From positions 1 through 64,000 of the forward strand of contig DATMAN010000027.1 of assembly GCA_035560005.1 (NCBI GenBank): DNA of 64,000 bases. Direction: 5' to 3'. A program made the position numbers and the translations under genes. Positions 49,529 to 59,482 of this stretch are shown here, in pieces; position 1 is the stretch's first letter; every line of letters starts with the position of its first letter. The notes beneath the pieces were generated by a model, which was given only the letters and a program-made list of their open reading frames with translations, searched no databases and was not told the DNA's origin. The stretch comes from Burkholderiales bacterium (GTDB taxonomy: Bacteria; Pseudomonadota; Gammaproteobacteria; Burkholderiales; Eutrophovitaceae).

Positions 49529-49987
49529 TCAGGCTCCGGGGTTGCGCCGGCCGAACAGGCCGTAGCCTTCCATTGTCATCACGGTCTCGGCGCGCTGATT
49601 GACCACTTCCCACAGGAACTTGACGATGCCCATGTCCGGTCTGCTTCGGGAAGCGCGCGATTCGAGCGTCGTACGGTGCGTGGTGATGACGTCGTTGGGT
49701 CTCACCGGCTTGAGCCACTTCAAATTGTCGATCCCGGGAGAACCCATGCTGGCGGATTGCAGCAGATAGCTGTCGCACATCACGCGCATCACCAGCGCGC
49801 AGGTATGCCAGCCGCTGGCGATCAATCCGCCGTAGACCGACTCCTTCGCCGCGCGCTCGTCCACGTGAAACGGCTGCGGGTCGTACCTGGAAGCGAACTC
49901 GATGATTTCTTCCCGGGTCACGCGTTTCGAACCGAGCACGACCTTCTCTCCGATCTTGAAATCCTCCCAGTAGTACTTGCAAGCCAA
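49529..49987 (-). CDS. MaoC-family dehydratase
   Basis: 152-aa hotdog dehydratase of the monoamine-oxidase-regulator MaoC type. YYWEDFKIGEKVVLGSKRVTREEIIEFASRYDPQPFHVDERAAKES holds the Asp and His of the hydratase motif (D-P-x-P-x-H), followed by GGLIASGWHTCALVMR. The start is TTG 49987, fixed by an AAGGAGGAGG site 7 bases upstream and by family alignment (LACKYYWEDF). Upstream in-frame ATG 50062 lacks such a site and adds Ala/Arg-rich residues. Fourth gene of a five-gene leftward operon. Confidence 0.87.
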   Translation of the reverse strand: MACKYYWEDFKIGEKVVLGSKRVTREEIIEFASRYDPQPFHVDERAAKESVYGGLIASGWHTCALVMRVMCDSYLLQSASMGSPGIDNLKWLKPVRPNDVITTHRTTLESRASRSRPDMGIVKFLWEVVNQRAETVMTMEGYGLFGRRNPGA

Positions 49988-50121
49988 GCCGGCCTCCTCC
50001 TTGGATGCCCGACAAGCAAACGGCGCAACGGCCGAAGATGCCCGACGGGTTGCTACCGCCATCAGACCTGTCTACCCGAACCGGTTCTGCGCGCAGTCGG
50101 ATTGCCGCGCCCCGTGTCTCG

Positions 50122-50985
50122 TCACTTGTTCGGTTTGTCGTACCGGTACCAGCCACGGCCGGCTTTCTTGCCGTTGTAGCCAGCCTGCACCATCTGTTTG
50201 AGCAGCGGACGGGGCAGGAAGCGCGGCCCGTAGGCCGCGTGCAGAATCTGCTGCACCTGCAGGCACAAACTGTTGGTCACCGCGTCCGACAATTCGAACG
50301 GCCCTACCGGATGGCCCAACCCCAGCTTGCACGCGAGATCGATCTCTTCCGGCGTGGCTACACCCTCCTCCACGAGCCGCACCGCTTCGATCATGAACGC
50401 ATGCAGAATGCGATTGACGGCGAACCCGACGACGTCCTTGACCTTGATGGGTGTCTTGCCCGCCTCACGGCAGACCGTCATTGCCGTCTCGACGGTGGAG
50501 GCCGCGGTATCCAGCCCGGCGATGACCTCCACCAGCTTCATCCGTGACACCGGAGAGAAGAAGTGCATGCCCAGGAACTTGAGCCTGCGCTCGGGCCGCA
50601 CATACGAGGACAGCCCGCTGATGGAAATCGTGGAAGTGTTCGTCGCGATCACGCAGTCCCGACCGACGATCGTGTCGAGCCCGCGCAACACCTCGGCTTT
50701 TGCTTCTTCCTTCTCGAATACCGCCTCGATCACCAGGTCCCGGTCCGAAAAGGCGGCCAGATCGACGGTCGTACGGATGCGCTCGAGCGTCGGCTCCACC
50801 TCTGACCGCTGGTAGAAGCCCCGTCCGACGCCTCTCTCCAGGATGCCCGCGATGTTCTCCCGCGCACGCTTCAGAGTGTCTTCGGTCGTATCGCTGAGCA
50901 GCACTTCCTTGCCCGCGAGCGCGAACACCAGAGCGATCTCCGAGCCCATCAGCCCGGCACCGACGACACCGACTTTAGCGATCAC
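50122..50985 (-). CDS. 3-hydroxyacyl-CoA (3-hydroxybutyryl-CoA) dehydrogenase
   Basis: 287-aa stand-alone L-3-hydroxyacyl-CoA dehydrogenase of the Hbd/PaaH class. NAD motif KVGVVGAGLMGSEIALVFALAG at 4-25, catalytic His in GMHFFSPVSRMKLVEVI and the Glu-x-x-Asn support in KDVVGFAVNRILHAFMIEAVRLVEEGVA, and DACKLGLGHPVGPFELSD-like IDLACKLGLGHPVGPFELSD. It oxidises 3-hydroxyacyl-CoA in beta-oxidation. It sits between two acyl-CoA dehydrogenases and a MaoC protein, so the operon covers dehydrogenation, hydration and second oxidation; a thiolase is not in the window. Confidence 0.94.
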   Translation of the reverse strand: MIAKVGVVGAGLMGSEIALVFALAGKEVLLSDTTEDTLKRARENIAGILERGVGRGFYQRSEVEPTLERIRTTVDLAAFSDRDLVIEAVFEKEEAKAEVLRGLDTIVGRDCVIATNTSTISISGLSSYVRPERRLKFLGMHFFSPVSRMKLVEVIAGLDTAASTVETAMTVCREAGKTPIKVKDVVGFAVNRILHAFMIEAVRLVEEGVATPEEIDLACKLGLGHPVGPFELSDAVTNSLCLQVQQILHAAYGPRFLPRPLLKQMVQAGYNGKKAGRGWYRYDKPNK

Positions 50986-51049
50986 GGGGAACTCCTTGGC
51001 TTGCCTTGACGCCCTTGCCCCTCCGGAAGGAGATCTCGGGACGAGAAAG

Positions 51050-52240
51050 TCAGATCTGCTTCCAGGTGCTGCGCGGACGCAGAAACTGCGATCCCGACAC
51101 CTCGTCTTCTCTGAGTTCGGCGAACTGGCGGCGCTGCCAGGCGCTGTCTCCGAACAGAATGTCGATCGCCATGAGCCGCTTGAAATAATGGCCCACCGCC
51201 AGCTCGTCGGTCATGCCCATGCCACCGTGCAACTGGATCGCCTGCTGAGCGACGAAACGTCCGGCGCGCCCGATGAACTCCTTGGCGGCGGTGACCGCCC
51301 GCCGGCGCTCGTATCGGTCGGTCGCATCGACTTTCCCGGCCGCCAGCATCGCCATGGAGCGCGCCTGCTCGACCTGGATCAGCATGTCAACCGCCCGGTG
51401 CTGCAGCACCTGGAAGCAGCCGATCGGCACGCCGAACTGCTGGCGCGTCTTGAGGTATTCGACCGTCATCTCGTGCAGCCTGGACATCGCGCCCACGGCC
51501 TCGGCGCACAGCGCCGCCATGGCCCGGTCGACCACCCGCTCGATCAACGGCAAGGCGCCGTCGAGCGTGCCGATCACCGATTCCGGCCCCACGCGCACGC
51601 CGTTCAGCTGCACATCCAGGGCGCGCGTGCCGTCGATCAGCGGATATTCCTGGCCAGCCAGGTTCTCCTCGCTGCATTCGACGACGAACAGGGTCACGCC
51701 GCCGGGATCGTCGTCGGAGCCGGAGGTTCGCGCCGATACGATCAACTTTTCGGCAACCGGTCCGTGCAGCACCAAGGTCTTCTCGCCGGTCAGGATCCAG
51801 TTGTTCCCGTCCGGCGTCGCCCGCGCGGCGACGTGATTCAGCGCATAGCGTGAACCGGGCTCGAAGTGCGCGAAGGCAAGCAGCATGGTCCCGTCGACGA
51901 TGCGCGGCAACAGGATCTTCTTTTGCCAGTCTGCGGCCCCGGTTTGGACGAGTCCGCCGGCCAGGACCACCGTCGACAGATAGGGCTCGATCACCAGATG
52001 CCGGCCGAACGCCTCCGCCACGAGCATGGTTTCGATCCCCTTGCCTCCGAAACCGCCGTACTCCGCGGGAAGCGACACCCCCAGCAGGCCAAGGGCGGCG
52101 AATCCTTCCCAGATCGGCGCGGACATCGTCTGCCGCTCGGCGATCAGCTTGCGCCGCAGATCCAGGGAATAGTTCTTTTCCAAGAACCGTTCGACCGCAT
52201 CCTTCAGCAGTCGCTGTTCCTCGGTCAGCGAAAAGTCCAT
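51050..52240 (-). CDS. Acyl-CoA dehydrogenase, small-subunit type (PimD-like)
   Basis: 396-aa acyl-CoA dehydrogenase. MDFSLTEEQRLLKDAVERFLEKNY and GVSLPAEYGGFGGKGIETMLVAEAFGRHLVIEPYLSTVVLAG resemble the small subunit of the pimeloyl-CoA dehydrogenase PimCD of Rhodopseudomonas. The classical loop is changed to LAFAHFEPGSRYALNHVAARA. The C-terminal part keeps AIQLHGGMGMTDELAVGHYFKRLMAID. It lies 58 bp downstream of a PimC-like gene, which supports a heteromeric dehydrogenase for dicarboxyl-CoA or long or branched substrates. Confidence 0.85.
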   Translation of the reverse strand: MDFSLTEEQRLLKDAVERFLEKNYSLDLRRKLIAERQTMSAPIWEGFAALGLLGVSLPAEYGGFGGKGIETMLVAEAFGRHLVIEPYLSTVVLAGGLVQTGAADWQKKILLPRIVDGTMLLAFAHFEPGSRYALNHVAARATPDGNNWILTGEKTLVLHGPVAEKLIVSARTSGSDDDPGGVTLFVVECSEENLAGQEYPLIDGTRALDVQLNGVRVGPESVIGTLDGALPLIERVVDRAMAALCAEAVGAMSRLHEMTVEYLKTRQQFGVPIGCFQVLQHRAVDMLIQVEQARSMAMLAAGKVDATDRYERRRAVTAAKEFIGRAGRFVAQQAIQLHGGMGMTDELAVGHYFKRLMAIDILFGDSAWQRRQFAELREDEVSGSQFLRPRSTWKQI

Positions 52241-52298
52241 GTCGCACTCTTACCAGACGGCCGCGCAGGCACGAAGTAAAACGACTCCCCGGGTTTGT

Positions 52299-53495
<1,197 letters not shown>

Positions 53496-53601
53496 CGCGG
53501 GGGAAAGGGCGGCGGCGCGGCGCCGAAAAAGAAAGTTGCGAGGATACGGGAAGCCGCGGAAGGCTGGCAACCGCAGGGGCTGCGCCGGCGGCCGGTCTCT
53601 A

Positions 53602-53607
53602 TATAAT
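53602..53607 (+). promoter_or_regulatory. TATAAT -10 box upstream of the transaminase gene
   Basis: An exact TATAAT lies 56 bp before the ATG at 53664 in the divergent region. No good -35 stands 16-18 bp upstream, which suggests activator dependence. The ribosome site is GGAGG at 53654-53658. Confidence 0.45.
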
Positions 53608-53663
53608 GGCGACGGGGGTTGGCTGATCAATCGCGCCGCTGACGGGCGCATCCGGAGGATCTC

Positions 53664-55013
53664 ATGAATATCCGAGACGACCATGCAGTCCGGGAACTGA
53701 ATCAATCGCTAAATCTGGAGCCCCTGTGGCTGCCGTTCACGCCCAACCGGCAGTTCAAGGCCGCACCGCGGCTGCTCGCCGGCGCCAAGGACATGCACTA
53801 CTTCACACCCGACGGGCGCAGGGTCCTCGACGGTATTGCCGGGCTGTGGTGCGTGAACGCAGGACACTGCCGCGAACCAATCGTCAACGCCATCAAGAAG
53901 CAGGCCGAGACGATGGACTACGCCACCGCGTTCAACATGTCTCACCCCGGCGCGTTTCAGGCCGCGGCGTCGCTGGTGCGCATCGCACCTGAAGGGCTCG
54001 ACCGCGTCTTCTTCGTCAACTCCGGCTCCGAGGCGGTGGACACTGCGCTCAAGATCGCGCTGGCCTATCACCGCGCCCGGGGTCAACCGCAGCGTCACCG
54101 GTTTATCGGGCGCGAGCGCGCCTATCATGGGGTGGGCTTCGGCGGAATGTCGGTCGGCGGCATCACCCCGAACCGCAAGGTATTCAGCCCCGCGTTGCTG
54201 CCGGGGGTCGATCATCTGCCGCACACCCATCTTCCGGAGAAGAACGCGTTCTCCCGAGGTCAGCCGGAATGGGGCGCGCACCTGGCCGACGAACTGGAGC
54301 GCATCGTTGCGCTGCATGATGCATCCAACATCGCGGCGGTGATCGTCGAGCCGGTAGCCGGATCGACCGGCGTGCTGGTGCCGCCGAAGGGGTATCTGCA
54401 GCGCCTGCGAGCCCTGTGCGACAAGCACGGGCTGCTGCTGATTTTCGACGAGGTCATCACCGGCTTCGGGCGCACGGGCGCCGCCTTCGCAGCGCAGACC
54501 TTCGGGGTGACTCCGGACATGATCACCTTTGCCAAGGGGATCTCCAACGGCGCGGTGCCCTTGGGCGGCGTATTGCTGAGGAAGGAAATCTACGATGCAT
54601 TCATGACCGGCCCGGAGTGGACGATTGAATTCGCGCACGGCTACACCTATTCGGGACACCCACTCGCCACCGCCGCGGCCATTGCCACCCTGGATCTATA
54701 CGAGCAGGAAGGGCTTTTCGATCGCGCGCGCGAACTGGCGCCTTACTACGAGCAGGCGGTACATTCGCTCAAAGGGCTGCCACACGTGATCGACATCCGC
54801 AACATCGGGCTGATGTGCGGGATCGAGCTGGCACCGATCGCCGACAAGCCCGGCGTGCGCGCCTACGAGCGCTTCGTGAAGTGCTTCGAAAAAGGCGTGC
54901 TCGTGCGCTCGGCGGGCGACACCATCGCGCTCACGCCGCCGCTGATCGCCGAGAAGAAACACATCGACGAGATCGTCGGCACGCTCGGTGATGTGTTGAA
55001 GTCCATCCCGTAG
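53664..55013 (+). CDS. Omega-amino acid:pyruvate aminotransferase (class III)
   Basis: 449-aa PLP transaminase that moves the terminal amino group of beta-alanine or other omega-amino acids to pyruvate. N terminus LEPLWLPFTPNRQFKAAPRLLAGAKDMHYFTPDGRRVLDG and NMSHPGAFQAAASLVRIAPEGLDRVFFVNSGSEAVDTALK match Pseudomonas omega-APT. PLP-phosphate binding is SGSEAVD (120-126), Asp262 in IFDEVITGFGRTG contacts the pyridine N, and Lys291 in FAKGISNGAVPLGGV forms the Schiff base. With the downstream mmsA-type dehydrogenase it would convert beta-alanine to acetyl-CoA through malonate semialdehyde. Confidence 0.93.
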   Translation: MNIRDDHAVRELNQSLNLEPLWLPFTPNRQFKAAPRLLAGAKDMHYFTPDGRRVLDGIAGLWCVNAGHCREPIVNAIKKQAETMDYATAFNMSHPGAFQAAASLVRIAPEGLDRVFFVNSGSEAVDTALKIALAYHRARGQPQRHRFIGRERAYHGVGFGGMSVGGITPNRKVFSPALLPGVDHLPHTHLPEKNAFSRGQPEWGAHLADELERIVALHDASNIAAVIVEPVAGSTGVLVPPKGYLQRLRALCDKHGLLLIFDEVITGFGRTGAAFAAQTFGVTPDMITFAKGISNGAVPLGGVLLRKEIYDAFMTGPEWTIEFAHGYTYSGHPLATAAAIATLDLYEQEGLFDRARELAPYYEQAVHSLKGLPHVIDIRNIGLMCGIELAPIADKPGVRAYERFVKCFEKGVLVRSAGDTIALTPPLIAEKKHIDEIVGTLGDVLKSIP

Positions 55014-55074
55014 GCATTCACCACGAAGCAACTGCGCCGGAGTTTGCCTCGCGCCGGGTGGCAGGAGTCTGGTT

Positions 55075-55090
55075 TCTCCGTGCCTCTGTG
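55075..55090 (+). repeat. Dispersed repeat copy (TCTCCGTGCCTCTGTG)
   Basis: Lies in the 89-bp gap between the transaminase stop and the M81 peptidase ATG. It is 15/16 identical to the copy at 60377-60392. The copy ends 12 bp before the M81 start and leaves it without a clear ribosome site. Confidence 0.4.
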
Positions 55091-55102
55091 GTCCAAACAA
55101 CC

Positions 55103-56614
55103 ATGAAAATCGTCATCGCCCAGATGCAGCACGAGACCAACACGTTCTCGCCGGTCGCCACGCCGTGGGAGGCTTTTGGCAACAACGGTCCGTATCTCGG
55201 CCGTGACGGTTACGAGGCGACCAAAGGCACACGCCTCGCGATGGCGGCATTTCTCGATCTGGCGGACTCCATTGGCGCGCAGATCCTCACCCCGGTGGTC
55301 GCCTGGGCCAATCCCAGCGGCCCGGTGGATCCCGGCGCCTACGAACGGATCTGCGATCTGATCTGCGAAGCTGTGTCCAAAGGCTGCGACGCGGTCATGC
55401 TCGATCTGCATGGAGCGATGGTGGTGCGAGACTGCACCGACGACGGCGAGGGCACGCTGCTGGAACGGATCCGCGCAATCGCGCCCCGAACGCCAATCGC
55501 CGTGTCACTCGACCTGCACGCCAACCTGACCGAGCGCATGGTACGCAATTGCGATGTCCTGACCGGCTACAAGACCTATCCGCATGTCGACCAGTACGAG
55601 TCCGGCCATCTCGCGGGCAGCATCCTGTTGCGCCAGCTGCGAGGCGAAGTCAGGCCGGTGATGGCCTGGGGCAACCGTCCGTTGCTGGCGCACACGCTCA
55701 AGCAGAACACGGCCGAGCAGCCGATGCAGGAATTCGCCGACGCGGCGCGCGAAGCCGAGCGCAAGGGATTGCTCGCGGCCACCGCGTTCGGCGGCTTCCA
55801 GCAGGCCGACATCTTCGAGGCGGGAGTCAGCGTGGTCACCGTCGCCGACGGCGATCGCGCTCTGGCCCAGGCAGCATGCGACAAGATTCTCGATGTGGCA
55901 TGGGCCCGGCGGGAAGACTTCGTATATCGCGGCCGCCCGCTCGCGCAGGCGATCGCGCAAGCGAAGCGGATGGCAGATCAGTCCGGCGGCCCGATCCTGC
56001 TGCTCGATCACGCCGACAACTGCGCCTCGGGCGCCACTCAGGACACGATGCACGTGCTCCGGGAAGCGCTGCGTCAGGGCCTGACCGGCATCGCAGTGGG
56101 ACCGATCCGGGACCCCGAAGCGGTGAAGACGCTGATCGATGCCGGCGTGGGCGCCAGAGTGACCCTGCCCATCGGCGGCAAGATGGACATGCCGGCCATC
56201 CAGCGCAAGGGCGAGCCGCTGGAACTTTCGGGCGTGGTCCGCGCGATCACCGACGGCGAGTACACGATCACGGGGCCGCAGTTTACCGGCATGCGCTGTT
56301 TCATGGGCCGCACCGTCGTGTTCGACACTGGCGTGGCGCGGATCGTGATCACCGAGCGCAACCAGGAGCCCTGGGACCGCGGCGTGTTCGAAAGCGTGGG
56401 CATTGATCCGACGCGCCAGCGCTATCTGCTCCTGAAGTCGCGCATGTACTACCGGCCCGTGTTCCTGCCGATCGCCAAGGGCGCCGTGCTGTGCGACGGC
56501 GTCGGCGTGGGCTCCTCGGACTGGACGCAGTTCACCTATCGCAAGATCCGCCGGCCGATCTATCCGCTGGACGAGCACGTTTTCGCCGCGGCGCCCGCAA
56601 GCGCCCACCGTTGA
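55103..56614 (+). CDS. M81-family metallopeptidase (MlrC-like)
   Basis: 503 aa. M81 proteins include MlrC, the third enzyme of microcystin breakdown, which hydrolyses linear peptides with unusual beta- and D-amino acids. The N-terminal DUF1485 domain starts [20 protein letters not shown], where the Glu-Thr-Asn-Thr-Phe block is the hallmark and His/Glu bind zinc. [21 protein letters not shown] and [14 protein letters not shown] supply further ligands, and the C-terminal MlrC domain has [18 protein letters not shown]. Start ATG 55103 by family alignment. Its place between a beta-amino acid transaminase and a semialdehyde dehydrogenase suggests it releases beta-amino acids from amides or peptides. 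Confidence 0.88.
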   Translation: MKIVIAQMQHETNTFSPVATPWEAFGNNGPYLGRDGYEATKGTRLAMAAFLDLADSIGAQILTPVVAWANPSGPVDPGAYERICDLICEAVSKGCDAVMLDLHGAMVVRDCTDDGEGTLLERIRAIAPRTPIAVSLDLHANLTERMVRNCDVLTGYKTYPHVDQYESGHLAGSILLRQLRGEVRPVMAWGNRPLLAHTLKQNTAEQPMQEFADAAREAERKGLLAATAFGGFQQADIFEAGVSVVTVADGDRALAQAACDKILDVAWARREDFVYRGRPLAQAIAQAKRMADQSGGPILLLDHADNCASGATQDTMHVLREALRQGLTGIAVGPIRDPEAVKTLIDAGVGARVTLPIGGKMDMPAIQRKGEPLELSGVVRAITDGEYTITGPQFTGMRCFMGRTVVFDTGVARIVITERNQEPWDRGVFESVGIDPTRQRYLLLKSRMYYRPVFLPIAKGAVLCDGVGVGSSDWTQFTYRKIRRPIYPLDEHVFAAAPASAHR

Positions 56615-56630
56615 CCTCTCCGATGAAACC

Positions 56631-58157
56631 ATGAACAAGCCCATCACCAAGGAAGCACTGGCCCCGAAGGAAATCAGCCACTACGTCGCTGGCCACGAGG
56701 TGCGTGGCGCGAGCGGCCGTTTCGGCGAGGTGTACAACCCCGCCACCGGCCAAGTGACCGGCCGGGTGGCGTTCGCCACCGAATCGGAGGTGGCTGCGGC
56801 AGTTCGGGTCGCGCACGAGGCTTTTGCGTCGTGGGCCGCCACGCCGCCGCTGAAGCGCGCGCGCGTGATGTTCCGCTTCAAGGAACTGCTCGAGCGCGAC
56901 ATGGACCACCTGGCTGCCATCATTACTTCCGAGCACGGCAAGGTGCTGTCCGATGCGCGCGGCGAGGTGATCCGCGGGCTTGAAGTCGTCGAGTTCGCCT
57001 GCGGCATCCCGCACCTGCTCAAGGGCGAATACACCGAACAGATCGGCGCGGGCATCGACAGCTACTCGGTGCGGCAACCGCTGGGCGTGTGTGCGGGCAT
57101 CACGCCGTTTAACTTCCCCGCGATGGTGCCGATGTGGATGTTCCCGCTCGCGATCGCCTGCGGCAACACGTTCGTGCTCAAGCCTTCGGAGCGCGACCCG
57201 TCCCCCGGCAACCATCTGGCCAGTCTGCTCAACGAAGCCGGCCTGCCCGAGGGGGTGTTCAACGTCGTGCACGGTGACAAGGTCGCGGTCGATGCGCTGC
57301 TCAAGGATCCTCGAGTCGCCGCGGTGAGCTTCGTGGGCTCCACGCCGATCGCGGAGTACGTCTACCGCATGGGCACCGCCGCCGGAAAGCGCGTCCAGGC
57401 GCTCGGAGGCGCCAAGAACCACTTGGTGGTCATGCCCGACGCCGACCTTGACCAGGCGGTCGATGCGCTGATCGGCGCGGCCTATGGCTCCGCCGGCGAG
57501 CGCTGCATGGCGATCTCGGTCGGCGTTGCGGTCGGTCCGATCGGCGACAAGCTGGTCGAGAAGCTCGCCGGGCGCGCTCGGGCGCTGCGGGTGGCGCCCG
57601 GCTCCGACGCCACAGCCGAGATGGGGCCGCTGGTTAGCCGGCAACACCTCGACAGAGTAACCGGCTACGTCGAAAAGGGCGTGCGGGAAGGCGCCAGGCT
57701 GGTGGTCGATGGACGGGGTCTGAAGGTACCCGGCCACGAGAACGGTTTCTTTCTCGGCGGCTGCCTGTTTGACCACGTGCAGCCGGACATGACGATCTAC
57801 CGGGAGGAGATCTTCGGGCCGGTGCTGTCGATCGTGCGCGTGCCTGATTTCGAGTCCGCGGTCCAGCTCGTCAATGGGCACGAGCTGGGCAACGGGGTGT
57901 CGATCTTCACGCGCGATGGCGACTGCGCCCGCGAATTCGCCGCGCGCATCCAGATCGGAATGGTCGGCATCAACGTCCCCATTCCCGTTCCGATGGCCTT
58001 TCACAGCTTCGGCGGCTGGAAGCGCTCGCTGTTCGGCGACCACTACGTCTACGGTGCAGAAGGCGTGCGCTTCTACACGCACCTGAAGACCGTGACCAGC
58101 CGCTGGCCGACCGGCATCCGCAAGGGCGCCGAGTTTGTCATGCCGACGATGAAGTAG
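56631..58157 (+). CDS. mmsA: CoA-acylating methylmalonate/malonate-semialdehyde dehydrogenase
   Basis: 508-aa aldehyde dehydrogenase that converts (methyl)malonate semialdehyde, NAD+ and CoA to propionyl- or acetyl-Co[36 protein letters not shown] is diagnostic of MmsA/IolA (PFNFPAMVP...), and the catalytic Cys292 is in [12 protein letters not shown]. The usual ALDH general-base Glu segment reads [15 protein letters not shown], as in MmsA, which lacks that Glu. It starts 16 bp after the M81 gene, so the transaminase, peptidase and dehydrogenase form one rightward operon. A role in beta-alanine or valine breakdown fits. Confidence 0.95.
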   Translation: MNKPITKEALAPKEISHYVAGHEVRGASGRFGEVYNPATGQVTGRVAFATESEVAAAVRVAHEAFASWAATPPLKRARVMFRFKELLERDMDHLAAIITSEHGKVLSDARGEVIRGLEVVEFACGIPHLLKGEYTEQIGAGIDSYSVRQPLGVCAGITPFNFPAMVPMWMFPLAIACGNTFVLKPSERDPSPGNHLASLLNEAGLPEGVFNVVHGDKVAVDALLKDPRVAAVSFVGSTPIAEYVYRMGTAAGKRVQALGGAKNHLVVMPDADLDQAVDALIGAAYGSAGERCMAISVGVAVGPIGDKLVEKLAGRARALRVAPGSDATAEMGPLVSRQHLDRVTGYVEKGVREGARLVVDGRGLKVPGHENGFFLGGCLFDHVQPDMTIYREEIFGPVLSIVRVPDFESAVQLVNGHELGNGVSIFTRDGDCAREFAARIQIGMVGINVPIPVPMAFHSFGGWKRSLFGDHYVYGAEGVRFYTHLKTVTSRWPTGIRKGAEFVMPTMK

Positions 58158-58466
58158 ATCCCACCGCCCCTTCTTCGGCTTGCACAGACGACGGGCAAGC
58201 GGGCGCCGGCCATGGCAACCATCGACTCGACGACCCGGCTGCGCGAGCCGATCGGCACCCCGAGCGAGGCCGTCCGTCTCGAGATTCACCGCGGGTTGAA
58301 CGCCAACGCGCGCTCCCCGGCAGGGTCGCGAGGCCTCGTCGCGGCGTTTGACGCCGGGGTACGCTCGCGCTACAAGACGAATCTGCAGTCCGGTGGCCGC
58401 CCCGCATTCAAGAACGGGAAGCCGGCACGCGAACGAAAGGGAGGGCTGCCATTCAAGGAGGCAACC
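58158..58466. other. 309-bp intergenic region before the secreted protein gene
   Basis: Contains the candidate promoter at 58348-58376 and an AAGGAGGC ribosome site just before 58467. The frame of the following gene stays open back to 58212, but the upstream 85 codons have no recognisable content and no ribosome site, so they are treated as non-coding leader. Confidence 0.5.
58348..58376 (+). promoter_or_regulatory. Candidate sigma-70 promoter of the secreted protein gene
   Basis: TTGACG, 17 bp, TACAAG (5/6 and 4/6 matches). Start predicted near 58383, giving a leader of about 84 nt. Confidence 0.45.
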
Positions 58467-59015
58467 ATGTTTCGTTCGATCCTCGTCACCGTAGCGGCCG
58501 CTGGCGTGGTGTCTACGGCCTACGCCCAGGGCGATCCCTGGAGTCAGCGCGGCGACTGGCTGAAGAGCCAGATCGACACCTGCAAGGCCGCCACGTCGGC
58601 TTCGCGCGACGTTTGCCGTTATCTGGCCGCGGAAGCGCTGAGGGAGCTGTTCGGCATCGAGGACTTCTGCCCGGCTAGCGCGTGCATGACGGGACCGGAG
58701 ATCGAGGCGGCGCTGCGCAACGATCCGCACAATTGGAGCGTGCTGGGCAGCGCCGTCGATCAGGCCGTGCTCGACAAGGCCCGCGAACTGGCGGATCAGG
58801 GCAAGGCCGTGGTCGCCGGGCACAATGCAGAGGACCGCAGCCAGGTCGCGATCATCATGCCCGGCAAAGCGGTACCCTCCGGCAAGTGGGCCATGGAACG
58901 CGTGCCGCTCGGGGTCGCGGCCCGCAGCGACGCACCGGAGCGGTCGATCTACGCCGAAGGGATCAACTGGGTCTTCTCCGACCCGGCCAGAGTCACGCTA
59001 TACGTCAGGCAGTAG
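58467..59015 (+). CDS. Secreted protein, possibly NlpC/P60- or CHAP-like
   Basis: 182 aa. Signal peptide 1-20 (ILVTVAAAGVVSTAYA-Q). The mature part has five Cys (39, 50, 68, 73 and one in the signal-free N region if counted from CKAAT) and a C-terminal block VVAGHNAEDRSQVAIIMPGKAVPSGKWAMERVPLGVAA...GINWVFSDP. This block resembles the beta-sheet half of papain-fold amidases that read ...GHVAVVLPG...SG.WG..VP..., with Cys50 in DVCRYLAAEALRELFGI as possible nucleophile. At the position of the expected catalytic His (GHVAVV) this protein has SQVAII, so it may be inactive or use His119. The relation is tentative. Its 3' end overlaps convergent sufU by 11 bp. Confidence 0.6.
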   Translation: MFRSILVTVAAAGVVSTAYAQGDPWSQRGDWLKSQIDTCKAATSASRDVCRYLAAEALRELFGIEDFCPASACMTGPEIEAALRNDPHNWSVLGSAVDQAVLDKARELADQGKAVVAGHNAEDRSQVAIIMPGKAVPSGKWAMERVPLGVAARSDAPERSIYAEGINWVFSDPARVTLYVRQ

Positions 59016-59472
59016 CGCTCGAGATCACCGCCTGAGGGCGGCCGTCGAGTGCCGCTTCGAGCGCCGCCCAGGACAGGCGGGCGCAGTTCAGCCGTGACGG
59101 AGACTGGCGCACCAAGTCCACGATCGCCGCGGCTTCCTCGGATGGGGCGCCTGCACCCAGGGAAGATTCGGAGCGCTGGGCCAGCAAGGCGGCGAATTCG
59201 CGCGCCAGGCGGCGAACCTCCCCTACCGCGCGACCCGTGACCAGCACGGTCATGATCGAGGCCGAAGCCATCGATATGCCGCAGCATTCGCATTGAAAAG
59301 CGGCTTCCCGTACGATCTCGCCCTCCAGCCGCAGGTACACCGAGAAGCTGTCCCCGCACAGAGGGTTCACGCCTCGTGCGACGTGGCTCGCGTCCGCGAT
59401 CGCGCGGTAGTTGCGCGCGTTCTTGATGTGGTCCATCACCACATCGTCGTAGAGGCTGCGGCGCTCGCTCAA
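59005..59472 (-). CDS. sufU: SufU-like iron-sulfur/zinc transfer scaffold
   Basis: 155-aa NifU/IscU-fold protein of the SufU type. The ligands are Cys39 and Asp41 in NPLCGD, Cys64 within QCECCGIS, and Cys130 in RLNCARLSW, with the SufU-specific insert of about 20 residues between the second and third. SufU in Gram-positives is a zinc-dependent sulfurtransferase partner of SufS; no sufS or sufB lies nearby. The TTG at 59472 is chosen because TGAGGAGG precedes it by 5 bases; an in-frame TTG six codons upstream overlaps the SDR stop. It is 10 bp downstream of the SDR gene. Confidence 0.87.
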   Translation of the reverse strand: MSERRSLYDDVVMDHIKNARNYRAIADASHVARGVNPLCGDSFSVYLRLEGEIVREAAFQCECCGISMASASIMTVLVTGRAVGEVRRLAREFAALLAQRSESSLGAGAPSEEAAAIVDLVRQSPSRLNCARLSWAALEAALDGRPQAVISSATA

Positions 59473-59482
59473 GGTGGCCTCC

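Noticed and set aside
56532..58823. A 763-codon leftward open frame antisense to mmsA
   Set aside because: Its composition (His, Arg, Asp and Gln rich) and lack of motifs mark it as a GC-driven shadow of the well-supported mmsA gene.
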